64,000 bases of DNA from Leucobacter sp. UT-8R-CII-1-4 (lineage in GTDB: Bacteria > Actinomycetota > Actinomycetes > Actinomycetales > Microbacteriaceae), in NCBI RefSeq assembly GCF_030010235.1, contig NZ_JASCRS010000004.1, positions 62,001-126,000 on the forward strand, written 5' to 3'. Numbering within the stretch: the first letter of the stretch is position 1; each line of letters starts with the position of its first letter. The notes beneath the pieces are model-generated. The model was not told the origin of the DNA. It searched no databases and saw nothing but the letters and a program-made list of their open reading frames with translations. The translations under genes were made by a program, and so were the position numbers. Below, piece by piece: positions 43,576 through 51,796 of this stretch.

Positions 43576-44181
43576 TTGAAGACTCGTCGGATCGCTTCGT
43601 CAATCGCTCTTGCGGCGGCTCTCGCCCTTGGCGCAACCGGTTGCAGCATGATCGCTCCACAGGGAACGACTCACCCATATGCACCGAGCGACGGAATCGA
43701 TGTAACCATTGAGCAGGTCGCCCTGCGCAACCTGCTGCTTGTAGCTGACGAAAGCGGAGACAACTTCAACGTTGTATTCGCTGGCGTGAACAACAGCACT
43801 GAGAACCAGATCCTGAGTATGACGTTCTCGCACGAATCAACTCAGGCATCCGCAGACTTCCTGCTGGCTCCAGGCCTCACCTCGTTCGGTGATCCAAAGG
43901 GCGAGGTTGCACCGACGCTCGTGAGCCTGCCAGGTCTTAAGGCCGGCGCAACCGTAGAGGTCTACTTCGAGGTAGCCGGTGGCGGCGAAGCGAAGTTCGA
44001 GGTACCAGTGCTTGACGGTACGCTCAGCGAGTACCAGGATTACGTACTCTCGCTTTCAGATCTGCGCAAGATGGAGAGCGACGCGAAGGAAGACGAGAAG
44101 AAGGCAGACGACACTGCTACTTCGAAGGACGCCGCTGACGCGAAGACTCCAGAGGCAAACGAAGCTCCCGCAGCTGAGTAG
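43576..44181 (+). CDS. Putative lipoprotein, actinobacterial
   Basis: A 201-residue protein. TTG 43576 is chosen: it follows AAAGGACAC and gives a lipoprotein signal ([19 protein letters not shown]) with lipobox ATGC; the ATG at 43546 would place ten non-signal residues before it. The mature domain is an immunoglobulin-like beta sandwich by appearance (ISVTIEQ-like [35 protein letters not shown]). The C-terminal 40 residues are charged and Ala-rich, typical of flexible wall-spanning tails. It belongs to a conserved actinobacterial group of unknown role found beside carD and senX3/regX3. It ends at a strong terminator. Confidence 0.75.
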   Translation: MKTRRIASSIALAAALALGATGCSMIAPQGTTHPYAPSDGIDVTIEQVALRNLLLVADESGDNFNVVFAGVNNSTENQILSMTFSHESTQASADFLLAPGLTSFGDPKGEVAPTLVSLPGLKAGATVEVYFEVAGGGEAKFEVPVLDGTLSEYQDYVLSLSDLRKMESDAKEDEKKADDTATSKDAADAKTPEANEAPAAE

Positions 44182-44206
44182 TGCTTTCTGACCGTATTGC
44201 GGTCAT

Positions 44207-44244
44207 GACAAATGCCCCGGGCCGTATGGCTCGGGGCATTTGTC
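44207..44244. terminator. Bidirectional intrinsic terminator
   Basis: GACAAATGCCCCG (44207-44219) pairs with CGGGGCATTTGTC (44232-44244), extended by GGCC/GGCT. It lies between the convergent lipoprotein and response-regulator genes. Confidence 0.87.
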
Positions 44245-44287
44245 ATTGTGCTGAGGCTGGGTGATCCAGCGCTACCTGCAGAGGCCG

Positions 44288-44983
44288 TTACCCGAAGCGG
44301 TAGCCGACGCCACGCACCGTAGTCACAATCTTCGGTTCTTTGGGATCCTGCTCAATACGTGAGCGGATGCGCTTCACATGCACATCGAGGGTTTTGGTAT
44401 CGCCGTAGTAATCGCTGCCCCAAACCCGATCGATCAGCTGCCCGCGAGTGAGCACGCGACCCGAGTGACGCATCAGCAGTTCAAGCAATTCGAACTCGCG
44501 AAGCGGCATCGCAACCTCTTCGCCCTGCACCTCAACCGTGTGCCGCTCAATATCGAGGCGAATGCCGAGCTCGTCGAGCACACCATCGTCTTCTGGAAGA
44601 TCATCGACCACAGTGGCTGCTTCAGAGCGGCGCAGCGCGGCGCGAACGCGGGCGAGCAACTCGCGAGTCGAGTACGGTTTGGTGATGTAATCATCGGCAC
44701 CAAGCTCAAGACCAACAACGATATCAATTTCGCTGTCTTTTGCGGTGAGCATGATGATGGGCACCTGTGACTTGGCGCGAATGCTGCGGCACACCTCGGT
44801 GCCGGGCAGGCCCGGAAGCATCAGATCGAGCAGCACCAGATCGGCCTGCGAATCGGGAAAAACGCGTGCAGCCTCAGAGCCGTCGGCCACAATTTGCACC
44901 CGGTAACCCTCGCGCTCAAGCAAGAAGGCAAGTGGTTCAGAAATGGAGCTCTCGTCTTCAACGAGCAGAATACGGGAATTCAC
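44288..44983 (-). CDS. regX3: RegX3-like OmpR-family response regulator
   Basis: A 231-residue regulator from GTG 44983. The receiver domain has the acidic pair in LLVEDESSISEP, the phospho-acceptor Asp in ADLVLLDLMLPGLPG at about residue 53, Thr in IIMLTAKDSE and Lys in DYITKPYSTREL. The winged-helix domain has MPLREFELLELLMRHSGRV and DVHVKRIRSRIE. Overlap with the kinase gene (GTGA) and the nearby phoU make it the likely phosphate-response regulator that binds the PHO-box-like repeats described here. In mycobacteria the equivalent is RegX3. Confidence 0.88.
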   Translation of the reverse strand: MNSRILLVEDESSISEPLAFLLEREGYRVQIVADGSEAARVFPDSQADLVLLDLMLPGLPGTEVCRSIRAKSQVPIIMLTAKDSEIDIVVGLELGADDYITKPYSTRELLARVRAALRRSEAATVVDDLPEDDGVLDELGIRLDIERHTVEVQGEEVAMPLREFELLELLMRHSGRVLTRGQLIDRVWGSDYYGDTKTLDVHVKRIRSRIEQDPKEPKIVTTVRGVGYRFG

Positions 44984-46182
44984 GATGTCACTTCTTTCTT
45001 CGTTCTAGGATCTTCGCCGCGCTTCTTACGAGCAGAGCGCTTTTTGCGGCGACGTTCTTTTTCTGAAAGTTCGTCTTCAATCAGGGGAAATGTGAGGGTG
45101 AAACTTGAGCCGACACCCTGCTGCGACCAGACGGTAATATCTCCGCCGTGGGCGCGCATCGTGTGCCGGGCGATCGAGAGGCCAAGGCCGGTGCCGCCGC
45201 CATCACGACTGCGTGCGTTATCAACGCGATAGAAGCGCTCAAAGATGCGGGGCAAGTGTTCGGCAGCGATACCCTCGCCCTGGTCTTTCACAGTGATGCG
45301 GCAATTATTATCTTCGACGTCGATCCCAATGCCGACCGAAGCGCCCTCTGGTGAGTGCCTGATCGCATTTGTGAGCAGATTCGCGATCACCGTGCCGAGA
45401 GAAGAGGGGCGGCCGAGGGTGGTCAGGTTTTCTGGCAGCGTTGGATCCTCGTCGAGCACAATCGTGATGCCCTGTTGCGCGGCGAATTCTTGATGCGCCT
45501 CTACCTCGGTACGAACGACCGCGCGCAACGCAACGGATTCGCGATCTTCGGGTTGCAACGAGGTCTGTGCTTCAGAAAGTTGAATAATGTCGCGGGAAAG
45601 GTCGCCGAGGCGACGAGACTCTTTGTGTAGTTTCTTCGCAAAGCTGCGCACAATTTCCGGCTCGTCTGCCGCTTCAAGCACAGCTTCGGAGAGCAAGCTG
45701 ATTGCGGCAATCGGCGTCTTGAGCTCGTGGCTGACATTCGCAATAAAGTCTCGACGCATTGCATTCACACGCTGTTCTTCGCCGAGATCATCTGCGAAGA
45801 CCACCAGAAATCGCCGCTGCAAGCGCACGATCTGCAAGCGAATGGTGTCGCCCTCTGCTGGATCGATGACGTCGGTCGCACCAGTTGACATCACCTGTCG
45901 GGCACGCTTCAAAAACTCGGCATCGTTGAGTTGTTCGCCGGTAATACGTGAGTCATCGCGTGCTGCCGGGTTCGCGTAGACCGGTGAAAGCGAGGCGTCG
46001 AGGATCACCGCGAAACGATCAAGCGCGTGCAGCAATTCGATTGCGGCGGGTGGAAGTTCTGGGCGCATTGAGGCCGCACGTTTGCGGCCAAGTGAACGGG
46101 TGCCAAACACTACGGCGGTGCCGAGGGCACCAGCTGCGAGTCCGAGTCCAACTGAGGCCAGGACGAGTAGCGTCGGGGTCAT
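44980..46182 (-). CDS. senX3: SenX3-like sensor histidine kinase
   Basis: A 400-residue kinase. ATG 46182 after GGAG is preferred to the distal frame start at 46275. One or two membrane helices at residues 1-30 (MTPTLLVLASVGLGLAAGAL) are followed by a PAS-like domain (about 50-140), the HisKA helix with FIANVSHELKTPIAAISLL (phospho-accepting His near 165) and the ATP domain with NLLTNAIRHS, VKDQGEGI and GTGLGLSI. A basic C-terminal tail (KERRRKKRSARKKRG) is unusual. Lacking a large outside domain, it probably senses phosphate through Pst and PhoU, as SenX3/PhoR kinases do. Confidence 0.88.
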   Translation of the reverse strand: MTPTLLVLASVGLGLAAGALGTAVVFGTRSLGRKRAASMRPELPPAAIELLHALDRFAVILDASLSPVYANPAARDDSRITGEQLNDAEFLKRARQVMSTGATDVIDPAEGDTIRLQIVRLQRRFLVVFADDLGEEQRVNAMRRDFIANVSHELKTPIAAISLLSEAVLEAADEPEIVRSFAKKLHKESRRLGDLSRDIIQLSEAQTSLQPEDRESVALRAVVRTEVEAHQEFAAQQGITIVLDEDPTLPENLTTLGRPSSLGTVIANLLTNAIRHSPEGASVGIGIDVEDNNCRITVKDQGEGIAAEHLPRIFERFYRVDNARSRDGGGTGLGLSIARHTMRAHGGDITVWSQQGVGSSFTLTFPLIEDELSEKERRRKKRSARKKRGEDPRTKKEVTS

Positions 46183-46211
46183 GTCTCCATCGTATGTTGC
46201 GAGGGCTTTAC

Positions 46212-46260
46212 GTTCAGGTGAGTTAAGCTCCTGTTCACCTTCAGTAGATGCAGTGTTCAC
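46212..46260. promoter_or_regulatory. PHO-box-like repeats between senX3-like and phoU genes
   Basis: GTTCA(C/G) half-sites occur at 46212, 46233 and 46255, 21-22 bases apart (two 11-base units). They lie just upstream of the senX3-like start and about 140 bases before phoU, and match the GTTCACC half-site used at pstS. Confidence 0.55.
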
Positions 46261-46325
46261 GAGCTGGGGACACAATTAAGCGAGGGCGTGCGTCGGCTTT
46301 GCTGTCTTGACGCCCCGATTAGGTG

Positions 46326-46345
46326 CATCATGAACCATCATGAAC
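46326..46345. promoter_or_regulatory. Perfect 10-bp direct repeat upstream of phoU
   Basis: CATCATGAAC is repeated back to back (46326-46335, 46336-46345). On the minus strand it reads GTTCATGATG twice, a further variant of the PHO-box half-site. It lies 47-66 bases before the phoU start. Confidence 0.6.
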
Positions 46346-46391
46346 TTAAGATACGTTCGTTTGAAAACGCCCAGAACAGGAAACTTTAGGA

Positions 46392-47036
46392 ATGCGTGAA
46401 GTCTTTCAGCAGGAGCTGCGCGAGGTGCAGAGCCGTCTCGTGCAAATCGCAGAGCTCGTTGAAACCGCGATTCAGCAGGCAACAACCGCTTTCGGTTCGA
46501 GCGATGTAGCGCTCGCCGAGCTGGTGCTTGATGGCAGCGACCAAGTCGATCAGTTCACCAGCGAACTCGACGAACTCACCATCGACATCCTCGCGCGCCA
46601 ACAGCCAGTAGCTAGCGACCTACGGCTGATCGTAGGCGCACTGCGCATGAGTTCATCGCTTGAACGCATGGCCGACCTGGCTCAGCACATTGCTCAGCTC
46701 GCTCGTTACCGCTACCCAGAGAGCGCGATCCCAGAAGGGCTTCGCAAGACCTTCTCGAAGATGGGCGCCGTTGACGTGAAGATGGCGGGCCTGCTTGTCG
46801 AGCTGCTGCGCGATCAGAACGCAAAGGTCATCGACAAGATTCGTGACCTCGACGACGATCTTGATGAACTGCACGCAAAAGTCTTTGAAAAGGTGCTGAG
46901 CGAGAAGATCCAGGTTGACGGCCCGACCGGTGTGGTCGACGCCACCCTCGCCAGCCGTTACCACGAGCGCTTCGGCGATCACGCAGTTGATATCACCAAG
47001 CAGATGAACTTCTTCCTCAGCGGAGAACTGCAGTAG
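46392..47036 (+). CDS. phoU: Phosphate signalling protein PhoU
   Basis: A 214-residue all-helical protein made of two three-helix PhoU repeats. Metal-binding-type motifs are seen in VLDGSDQVDQFTSELDEL (first half) and RDLDDDLDELHAKVFE (second half). It begins MREVFQQELREVQSRLVQIAELVE, typical of PhoU. It links the Pst importer to the SenX3-type kinase and prevents toxic phosphate uptake. Divergent from senX3/regX3, as is common in actinobacteria. Confidence 0.94.
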   Translation: MREVFQQELREVQSRLVQIAELVETAIQQATTAFGSSDVALAELVLDGSDQVDQFTSELDELTIDILARQQPVASDLRLIVGALRMSSSLERMADLAQHIAQLARYRYPESAIPEGLRKTFSKMGAVDVKMAGLLVELLRDQNAKVIDKIRDLDDDLDELHAKVFEKVLSEKIQVDGPTGVVDATLASRYHERFGDHAVDITKQMNFFLSGELQ

Positions 47037-47068
47037 CTAGTTCTTGACCGCAATGGGTTGAGCGTGAT

Positions 47069-47190
47069 CGGAGGCGGGGTTCCGTCTTTCATTTCCATCA
47101 TGACGTTACAGTTTGGCTAGGTGGGTTCCGAGCATCCCACTGAGCCAAACGGCCAGAGTGAAAGCGATGAAAGACGGAACCCCGCCTCCG
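47069..47190. repeat. 122-bp nested inverted repeat (MITE-like or long hairpin)
   Basis: The outer arms, 47069-47092 and 47167-47190, are perfect 24-base inverted repeats beginning CGGAGGCGGGGTTCCGTC. Inside, GTTTGGCT (47111-47118) pairs with AGCCAAAC (47143-47150) and GTGGG (47121-47125) with CCCAC (47136-47140). The whole could fold into one long hairpin. It lies after phoU and 104 bases before the cysS start. No target-site duplication is evident. Its size and terminal repeats suit a miniature inverted-repeat element; a terminator or RNA element is the alternative. Confidence 0.75.
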
Positions 47191-47294
47191 CTGTGCGCAG
47201 ACACAAAACAGAAGGCAGCGCCTCGCTCTCTTCCTTGCCGTCGGTGGCTGTAATGAAACACTGCGAGCGATCCAGCGCGACTAGGCTTAATGGT

Positions 47295-48788
47295 GTGAAA
47301 CAACGTATTTACGACTCGCGTATGCAGAGCGTCGTCGACTTCGATCCGATCAAGGCCGGCGAAGTGGGCATGTACGTCTGCGGACCGACCGTTCAGTCGG
47401 CGCCACATATTGGGCACCTGCGCAGCGCGCTCGTCTACGACCAGATTCGTCGCTGGTTTTCAGCGACCGGTCACCAGGTCACCCTCATTCGCAATGTGAC
47501 CGACATCGACGACAAAATTCTCGACAATGCGCGGATCGCCCAGGAATCCGGCGGAAGCGAACCCTGGTGGGCGCTCGCCTACCGAGTCGAGCGTGAATTT
47601 ACCGCAGCCTACGACGCACTCGGCGTGCTTGCGCCAGTGTACGAACCGCGCGCAACCGCAAACATCGCCGAAATGGTTGAGCTGATCGAACAGCTGATCG
47701 AACGCGGCCACGCCTACCAAGCCGAAGACGGCACCGCGAGTGTCTACTTCGACACTGCGAGCTGGCCAGAATATGGTGCCCTCACGAGGCAACGCCGTGA
47801 ACAGATGGAAGACGCCGCAGATAGCGAACCAGTAGGCAAACGCGACCCACGCGACTTTGCGCTCTGGAAGGCCTACCGCGAGCATGAGCCCGAGAGCGCA
47901 TCGTGGCCCTCGCCGTGGGGTCGCGGACGCCCAGGCTGGCACATCGAATGCTCGGCAATGGCAGCGCACTACCTCGGTGATGCTTTTGACATTCACGGCG
48001 GTGGGCTTGACCTGCGATTCCCGCACCACGAAAACGAACTGGCGCAGTCAACCGCAGCTGGCCAGAGCTTCGCGAAGCACTGGATCCACAACGGTCTGGT
48101 AAACACTGGTGGGCAGAAAATGTCGAAGTCGCTCGGCAACTCGCTCTTTGCCGCTGATCTTTTGACCGCAACCAGGCCACTCGTGCTGCGCTACTTCTTG
48201 GGCTCAGCACACTATCGCTCGGTGCTTGAATTCTCGGAGTCATCACTTGATGAAGCCGCCGCAGCATTCTCGCGTATTGAGGGTTTTCTTGAGCGCGCGT
48301 GGGACCACCTGGCCGCAAGCAAGGAAGATGCCACTGCTGGTGAGGCATTCGCTGCGCTCTACCTTAGCCCGCTTGAGGGCAAAGCTAGCGCAGAGATGCT
48401 CCCAGCAGCGTTTTCTGAGGCCATGCTTGATGACTTTGGGATTCCCCAGGCGCTCGCTGCACTACACGGTGCAGTACGTGCCGGAAACGTCGCCATCGAC
48501 GAAAACAACAGCGAAGCCCTGATCGCTCGCGCTGCCGAAGTGGTGGCCATGCTTGATGTGCTCGGGCTTGATCCTCGGTCCGAACAGTGGGCCGATCAAA
48601 GCGCTAACGGTGACTCAGCTCGGGAGCAGCAAGCACTCGATACTCTAATTACAGGTATGCTTGCCGAGCGCCGCGCTGCACGAGACGCGCGGGACTTTGC
48701 CACGAGCGATGCGATTCGAGACCGCCTCACTGCGGCCGGCATTGCACTAGAAGACGGACAACAAGAGACTCGCTGGAGCCTGACATGA
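47295..48788 (+). CDS. cysS: Cysteinyl-tRNA synthetase
   Basis: A 497-residue class I synthetase. Start GTG 47295 (VKQRIYDSRMQSV) is chosen because the upstream frame runs into the inverted repeat. Signature motifs: CGPTVQSAPHIGHLRSAL (HIGH motif, with the first Zn-ligand Cys), GWHIECSAM and FPHHENELAQS (further Zn ligands) and GGQKMSKSLGN (KMSKS). It charges tRNA-Cys in the cytoplasm. It overlaps rlmB by four bases (ATGA), the usual cysS-rlmB pair. Confidence 0.95.
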   Translation: MKQRIYDSRMQSVVDFDPIKAGEVGMYVCGPTVQSAPHIGHLRSALVYDQIRRWFSATGHQVTLIRNVTDIDDKILDNARIAQESGGSEPWWALAYRVEREFTAAYDALGVLAPVYEPRATANIAEMVELIEQLIERGHAYQAEDGTASVYFDTASWPEYGALTRQRREQMEDAADSEPVGKRDPRDFALWKAYREHEPESASWPSPWGRGRPGWHIECSAMAAHYLGDAFDIHGGGLDLRFPHHENELAQSTAAGQSFAKHWIHNGLVNTGGQKMSKSLGNSLFAADLLTATRPLVLRYFLGSAHYRSVLEFSESSLDEAAAAFSRIEGFLERAWDHLAASKEDATAGEAFAALYLSPLEGKASAEMLPAAFSEAMLDDFGIPQALAALHGAVRAGNVAIDENNSEALIARAAEVVAMLDVLGLDPRSEQWADQSANGDSAREQQALDTLITGMLAERRAARDARDFATSDAIRDRLTAAGIALEDGQQETRWSLT

Positions 48789-49828
48789 ACAGCAAGAGCA
48801 CGCGCGGCGGAGCCGTACGAAAGAAGAGCCGCGGCAAAGCCGTAGGTTCGGGTGGACAGGGGCGCCAGGCGCTCGAAGGCCGCGGCCCCACCCCTAAAGC
48901 AGAAGACCGTACCTACCATCCGGCAGGTAAGGCAAAGGCAGCACGCGAGCGCCTCGAAGCAGCTCGTAAGCGCCACGGCGGCGGCCGCGACGAACAGAAG
49001 CGCACGCCACGTAAAAAGACTGACGACACTGAGTTGGTGACGGGTCGTAACGCCGTGCTTGAGGCACTGCGCACGAAGATTCCGGCGACCACACTGTATG
49101 TTGCGGCCAAGGTTGAGATGGATGATCGCATGCGCGAGATTCTTGGACTCGCCGTTGGTCGGAATATTCCCGTGCTCGAAATCATGCGGCCAGAGCTTGA
49201 TCGTATGACCACGCGCGACACAGTGCACCAGGGCGTTGCGCTCAAGGTGCCTGCCTACGAGTACGCACACCCTCTCGAGATGCTTGACGAGATTGAGCGT
49301 CGCGGTGATCTGCCACTGCTGGTGGCCCTCGATGGCATCACCGACCCACGCAACCTCGGTGCAATCATTCGCTCGGTTGCAGCGTTTGGTGGCCAGGGCG
49401 TTATCGTGCCGCAGCGCCGCTCGGTTGGTGTGAACTCGGCAGCCTGGAAGACCTCTGCCGGTGCGGCTGCTCGGGTGCCCGTCGCTATGGCGCCAAACCT
49501 TAACCAGACCATTAAGGGTCTGAAAGAGCGCGGTCTCTTCGTGATCGGCCTCGACGGAGACGGCGATGTGTCGCTGCCGGGTCTCGACCTCGCAAACCGC
49601 CCACTGCTTGTGGTCGTTGGTAGTGAAGGCAAGGGCCTTTCACGTTTGGTCACCGAGAACTGCGACGCCGTGGTTTCGATTCCGATTTCTGCGGCTACCG
49701 AGTCGCTGAACGCGGGTATCGCGGCGAGCGTTTCGCTCTATGAGGTCTCGAAGCTGCGTGCCGAGGCGACCGCTGAGGCTGCCGCGATTGCTGCCGCCGC
49801 TGAAGCCGCTGCTGCCGTCACGGAGTAA
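48785..49828 (+). CDS. rlmB: 23S rRNA 2'-O-methyltransferase RlmB (SpoU family)
   Basis: A 347-residue protein. Residues 1-80 are a basic, disordered tail (GGAVRKKSRGKAVGSGG), longer than in E. coli but common in actinobacteria. Next comes the SpoU substrate-binding domain (ELVTGRNAVLEALRT) and the SPOUT catalytic domain with DGITDPRNLGAIIRSVAAFG, VVGSEGKGLSRLV and ISAATESLNAGIAAS, the knotted S-adenosylmethionine site. It methylates a 23S rRNA guanosine ribose. An Ala-rich tail ends the protein; a terminator follows. Confidence 0.92.
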   Translation: MNSKSTRGGAVRKKSRGKAVGSGGQGRQALEGRGPTPKAEDRTYHPAGKAKAARERLEAARKRHGGGRDEQKRTPRKKTDDTELVTGRNAVLEALRTKIPATTLYVAAKVEMDDRMREILGLAVGRNIPVLEIMRPELDRMTTRDTVHQGVALKVPAYEYAHPLEMLDEIERRGDLPLLVALDGITDPRNLGAIIRSVAAFGGQGVIVPQRRSVGVNSAAWKTSAGAAARVPVAMAPNLNQTIKGLKERGLFVIGLDGDGDVSLPGLDLANRPLLVVVGSEGKGLSRLVTENCDAVVSIPISAATESLNAGIAASVSLYEVSKLRAEATAEAAAIAAAAEAAAAVTE

Positions 49829-49835
49829 CTTCCTG

Positions 49836-49875
49836 GAGTGCGTTCGCTGCGTCTGTTGCAGCGAACGCTCTTCTA
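49836..49875 (+). terminator. Intrinsic terminator of cysS-rlmB
   Basis: GCGTTCGCTGC (49840-49850) pairs with GCAGCGAACGC (49858-49868) around a seven-base loop; TCTTCT follows. Confidence 0.8.
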
Positions 49876-49917
49876 TTCGCTCGCTGTTTTGTAGCGCACC
49901 AGCCACACAACATTTCA

Positions 49918-49941
49918 GAGTGTGACAGATATTTCACACTC
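49918..49941. promoter_or_regulatory. Inverted repeat upstream of metN (candidate operator)
   Basis: GAGTGTGA (49918-49925) and TCACACTC (49934-49941) are perfect 8-base arms with an 8-base spacer, ending 28 bases before the metN start. A dimeric methionine-responsive repressor could bind here. It does not match the McbR consensus of corynebacteria, and no SAM riboswitch core is seen. Confidence 0.5.
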
Positions 49942-49969
49942 ACCTGCCGCACAATGGCATGATGAGTGA

Positions 49970-50935
49970 GTGATCCAAGTAGAGAATCTCGCGAAAGTCT
50001 TCGGCACAGGGCCGAACGAAGTGCGCGCCCTTGACGATGTAAATCTCAGGGTTGATCGCGGCGAGATCCTTGCAGTCGTTGGCCAGAGTGGTGCCGGAAA
50101 ATCAACTCTCGTGCGCTGCCTCACCCTGCTCGAACAGCCAAGCAGCGGCAAAATCATCGTCGGCGATAAAGTCATCACAGACCTCGCCGAGGGAGAACTC
50201 CGTCAGGCACGCCGCGCAATCGGTCAAGTGTTTCAGCACGCGAATTTGCTCGACAATCGCACCGCGAAAAAGAACGTCGAATACCCACTCGAGATTGCTG
50301 GTTGGAAAAAAGCGGATCGAGCCAGGCGTGCCGAAGAGCTACTCACGCTTGTCGGGCTTGGCGATCGCCAGAACAACTACCCCTCACAACTTTCCGGCGG
50401 CCAGCTGCAGCGTGTTGGTATCGCGCGAGCACTCGCTTCAAACCCAGATGTGTTGCTCTGCGACGAGCCAACCTCGGCACTCGACCCGAGCACAACCGAA
50501 GACCTGCTCGATCTGCTGGTGAAGCTTCGCAACGAGCTCAACGTCACCATTTTGATCATCACCCATGACCTCGCTGTGGTGCGCCGCATCGCGGACCGCG
50601 TCGCTGTCATCGAAGGCGGACGCATCGTTGACGACGGCACAGTTGAGGCCGTTGCAGCGCACGCAGACTCGCCGCTCTTGAGCGACCTCGGCGTTGAAGC
50701 AGCTAAGGGCGACACACAACTACAGGTGAGTGGCGGCCATGTGCAGGCCGCGATTCCCTTTATCTCAAAGATCACCCGTGAACTCGATATCGAGGTTGCC
50801 CTGGTATCCGGTGGCACACACGCGATTGGCGATGTGCACGTGGTGAGCGCAACCCTCGGCTTCGAATCGCTCGCAGATCGCGATCGGGCTGCCGCATGGT
50901 TGCGCGAGCATGACTTTACGGTGGCAGAAGGATGA
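49970..50935 (+). CDS. metN: Methionine ABC importer, ATPase MetN
   Basis: A 321-residue ATPase from GTG 49970 (MIQVENLAKVFGTG). Walker A GQSGAGKST (about 38-46), signature LSGGQLQRVG, Walker B VLLCDEPTSALDP and His in IITHDLAVV. The C-terminal 80 residues form the NIL/ACT-like domain that binds methionine and inhibits transport. The start has only a weak ribosome site. It overlaps metI by four bases (ATGA). Confidence 0.92.
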   Translation: MIQVENLAKVFGTGPNEVRALDDVNLRVDRGEILAVVGQSGAGKSTLVRCLTLLEQPSSGKIIVGDKVITDLAEGELRQARRAIGQVFQHANLLDNRTAKKNVEYPLEIAGWKKADRARRAEELLTLVGLGDRQNNYPSQLSGGQLQRVGIARALASNPDVLLCDEPTSALDPSTTEDLLDLLVKLRNELNVTILIITHDLAVVRRIADRVAVIEGGRIVDDGTVEAVAAHADSPLLSDLGVEAAKGDTQLQVSGGHVQAAIPFISKITRELDIEVALVSGGTHAIGDVHVVSATLGFESLADRDRAAAWLREHDFTVAEG

Positions 50936-51696
50936 GCGCGGTGCTGGCAAAGGGCGGTTGGTCCTGGGAAGAAATCTTCTCAAACCCGGTGATAACCCAA
51001 GCGGTGCCCTCGTCTACTCTCGAGACCCTCTATATGGTGCTGACCGCACTCATAATCTCGGTGATCTTTGGCGTGCCGCTCGGTGTCTACCTCTGGAATA
51101 GCGGACCAACGGGCCTGCGTCCGGCATCCGCTGCAAACCAGATCGTCGGCACAATCGTGAACATTGTGCGTTCGCTTCCGTTCGTCATTCTTATGGTGCT
51201 GCTTCTGCCGGTGACCCGATTCGTAGTGGGCACCACCCTCGGTGCGACCGCCTCGGTCGTGCCCCTCGCAATCGGCGCGATTCCGTTCCTAGCGCGTCTC
51301 GTTGAGTCTGCTTTGCGTGAGGTCTCTGCCGGCAAAATTGAGGCTTCAATTGTTTGTGGCGCGAGCAAGTACCAGACCATCACCCGCACCTTGCTGCCAG
51401 AAGCACTGCCGAGCATCGTCTCTGCTGTGACCACCACCTCAATTGCGCTCGTCGGCTACTCGGCGATGGCCGGACTCGTCGGCGGTGGCGGTCTTGGCTA
51501 TCTCGCAGACGCTTATGGCTACAAGCGCTTCGATCTGCCGGTGCTTATTGCGGCGACGATCCTGCTGATCATCATTGTGCAGATTTTCCAATTGATCGGC
51601 GATGCAGCAGCTCGTGCACTCGATCACCGGTCTACGGCTTCTGGCCGAGCCATCAACAAGAAACAGTTCAGCAAAATGCAACGAATGCCTAAGTAA
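50932..51696 (+). CDS. metI: Methionine ABC importer, permease MetI
   Basis: A 254-residue permease with five to six helices. TLYMVLTALIISVIFGVPLG and NIVRSLPFVILMVLLLP are typical of MetI; the ATPase-contact EAA loop is EASIVCGASKYQTITRTLLPEALPS (near residues 135-160). A charged C-terminal tail (about 30 residues) is longer than in E. coli. Coupled to metN and followed by metQ. Confidence 0.92.
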   Translation: MSAVLAKGGWSWEEIFSNPVITQAVPSSTLETLYMVLTALIISVIFGVPLGVYLWNSGPTGLRPASAANQIVGTIVNIVRSLPFVILMVLLLPVTRFVVGTTLGATASVVPLAIGAIPFLARLVESALREVSAGKIEASIVCGASKYQTITRTLLPEALPSIVSAVTTTSIALVGYSAMAGLVGGGGLGYLADAYGYKRFDLPVLIAATILLIIIVQIFQLIGDAAARALDHRSTASGRAINKKQFSKMQRMPK

Positions 51697-51796
51697 TTTC
51701 GTTTTCCGTTTAAGTTCGCTCGTTTCACTCAGATTTTTCAGTTCCGTCAAGGTGCCGTCAATGGCGTCACACCTACCCAAAAACAGGAGACACACC

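Noticed and set aside
49876..49969. SAM riboswitch before metN
   Set aside because: The leader is under 100 bases and lacks the conserved core; only a protein-type inverted repeat is present.
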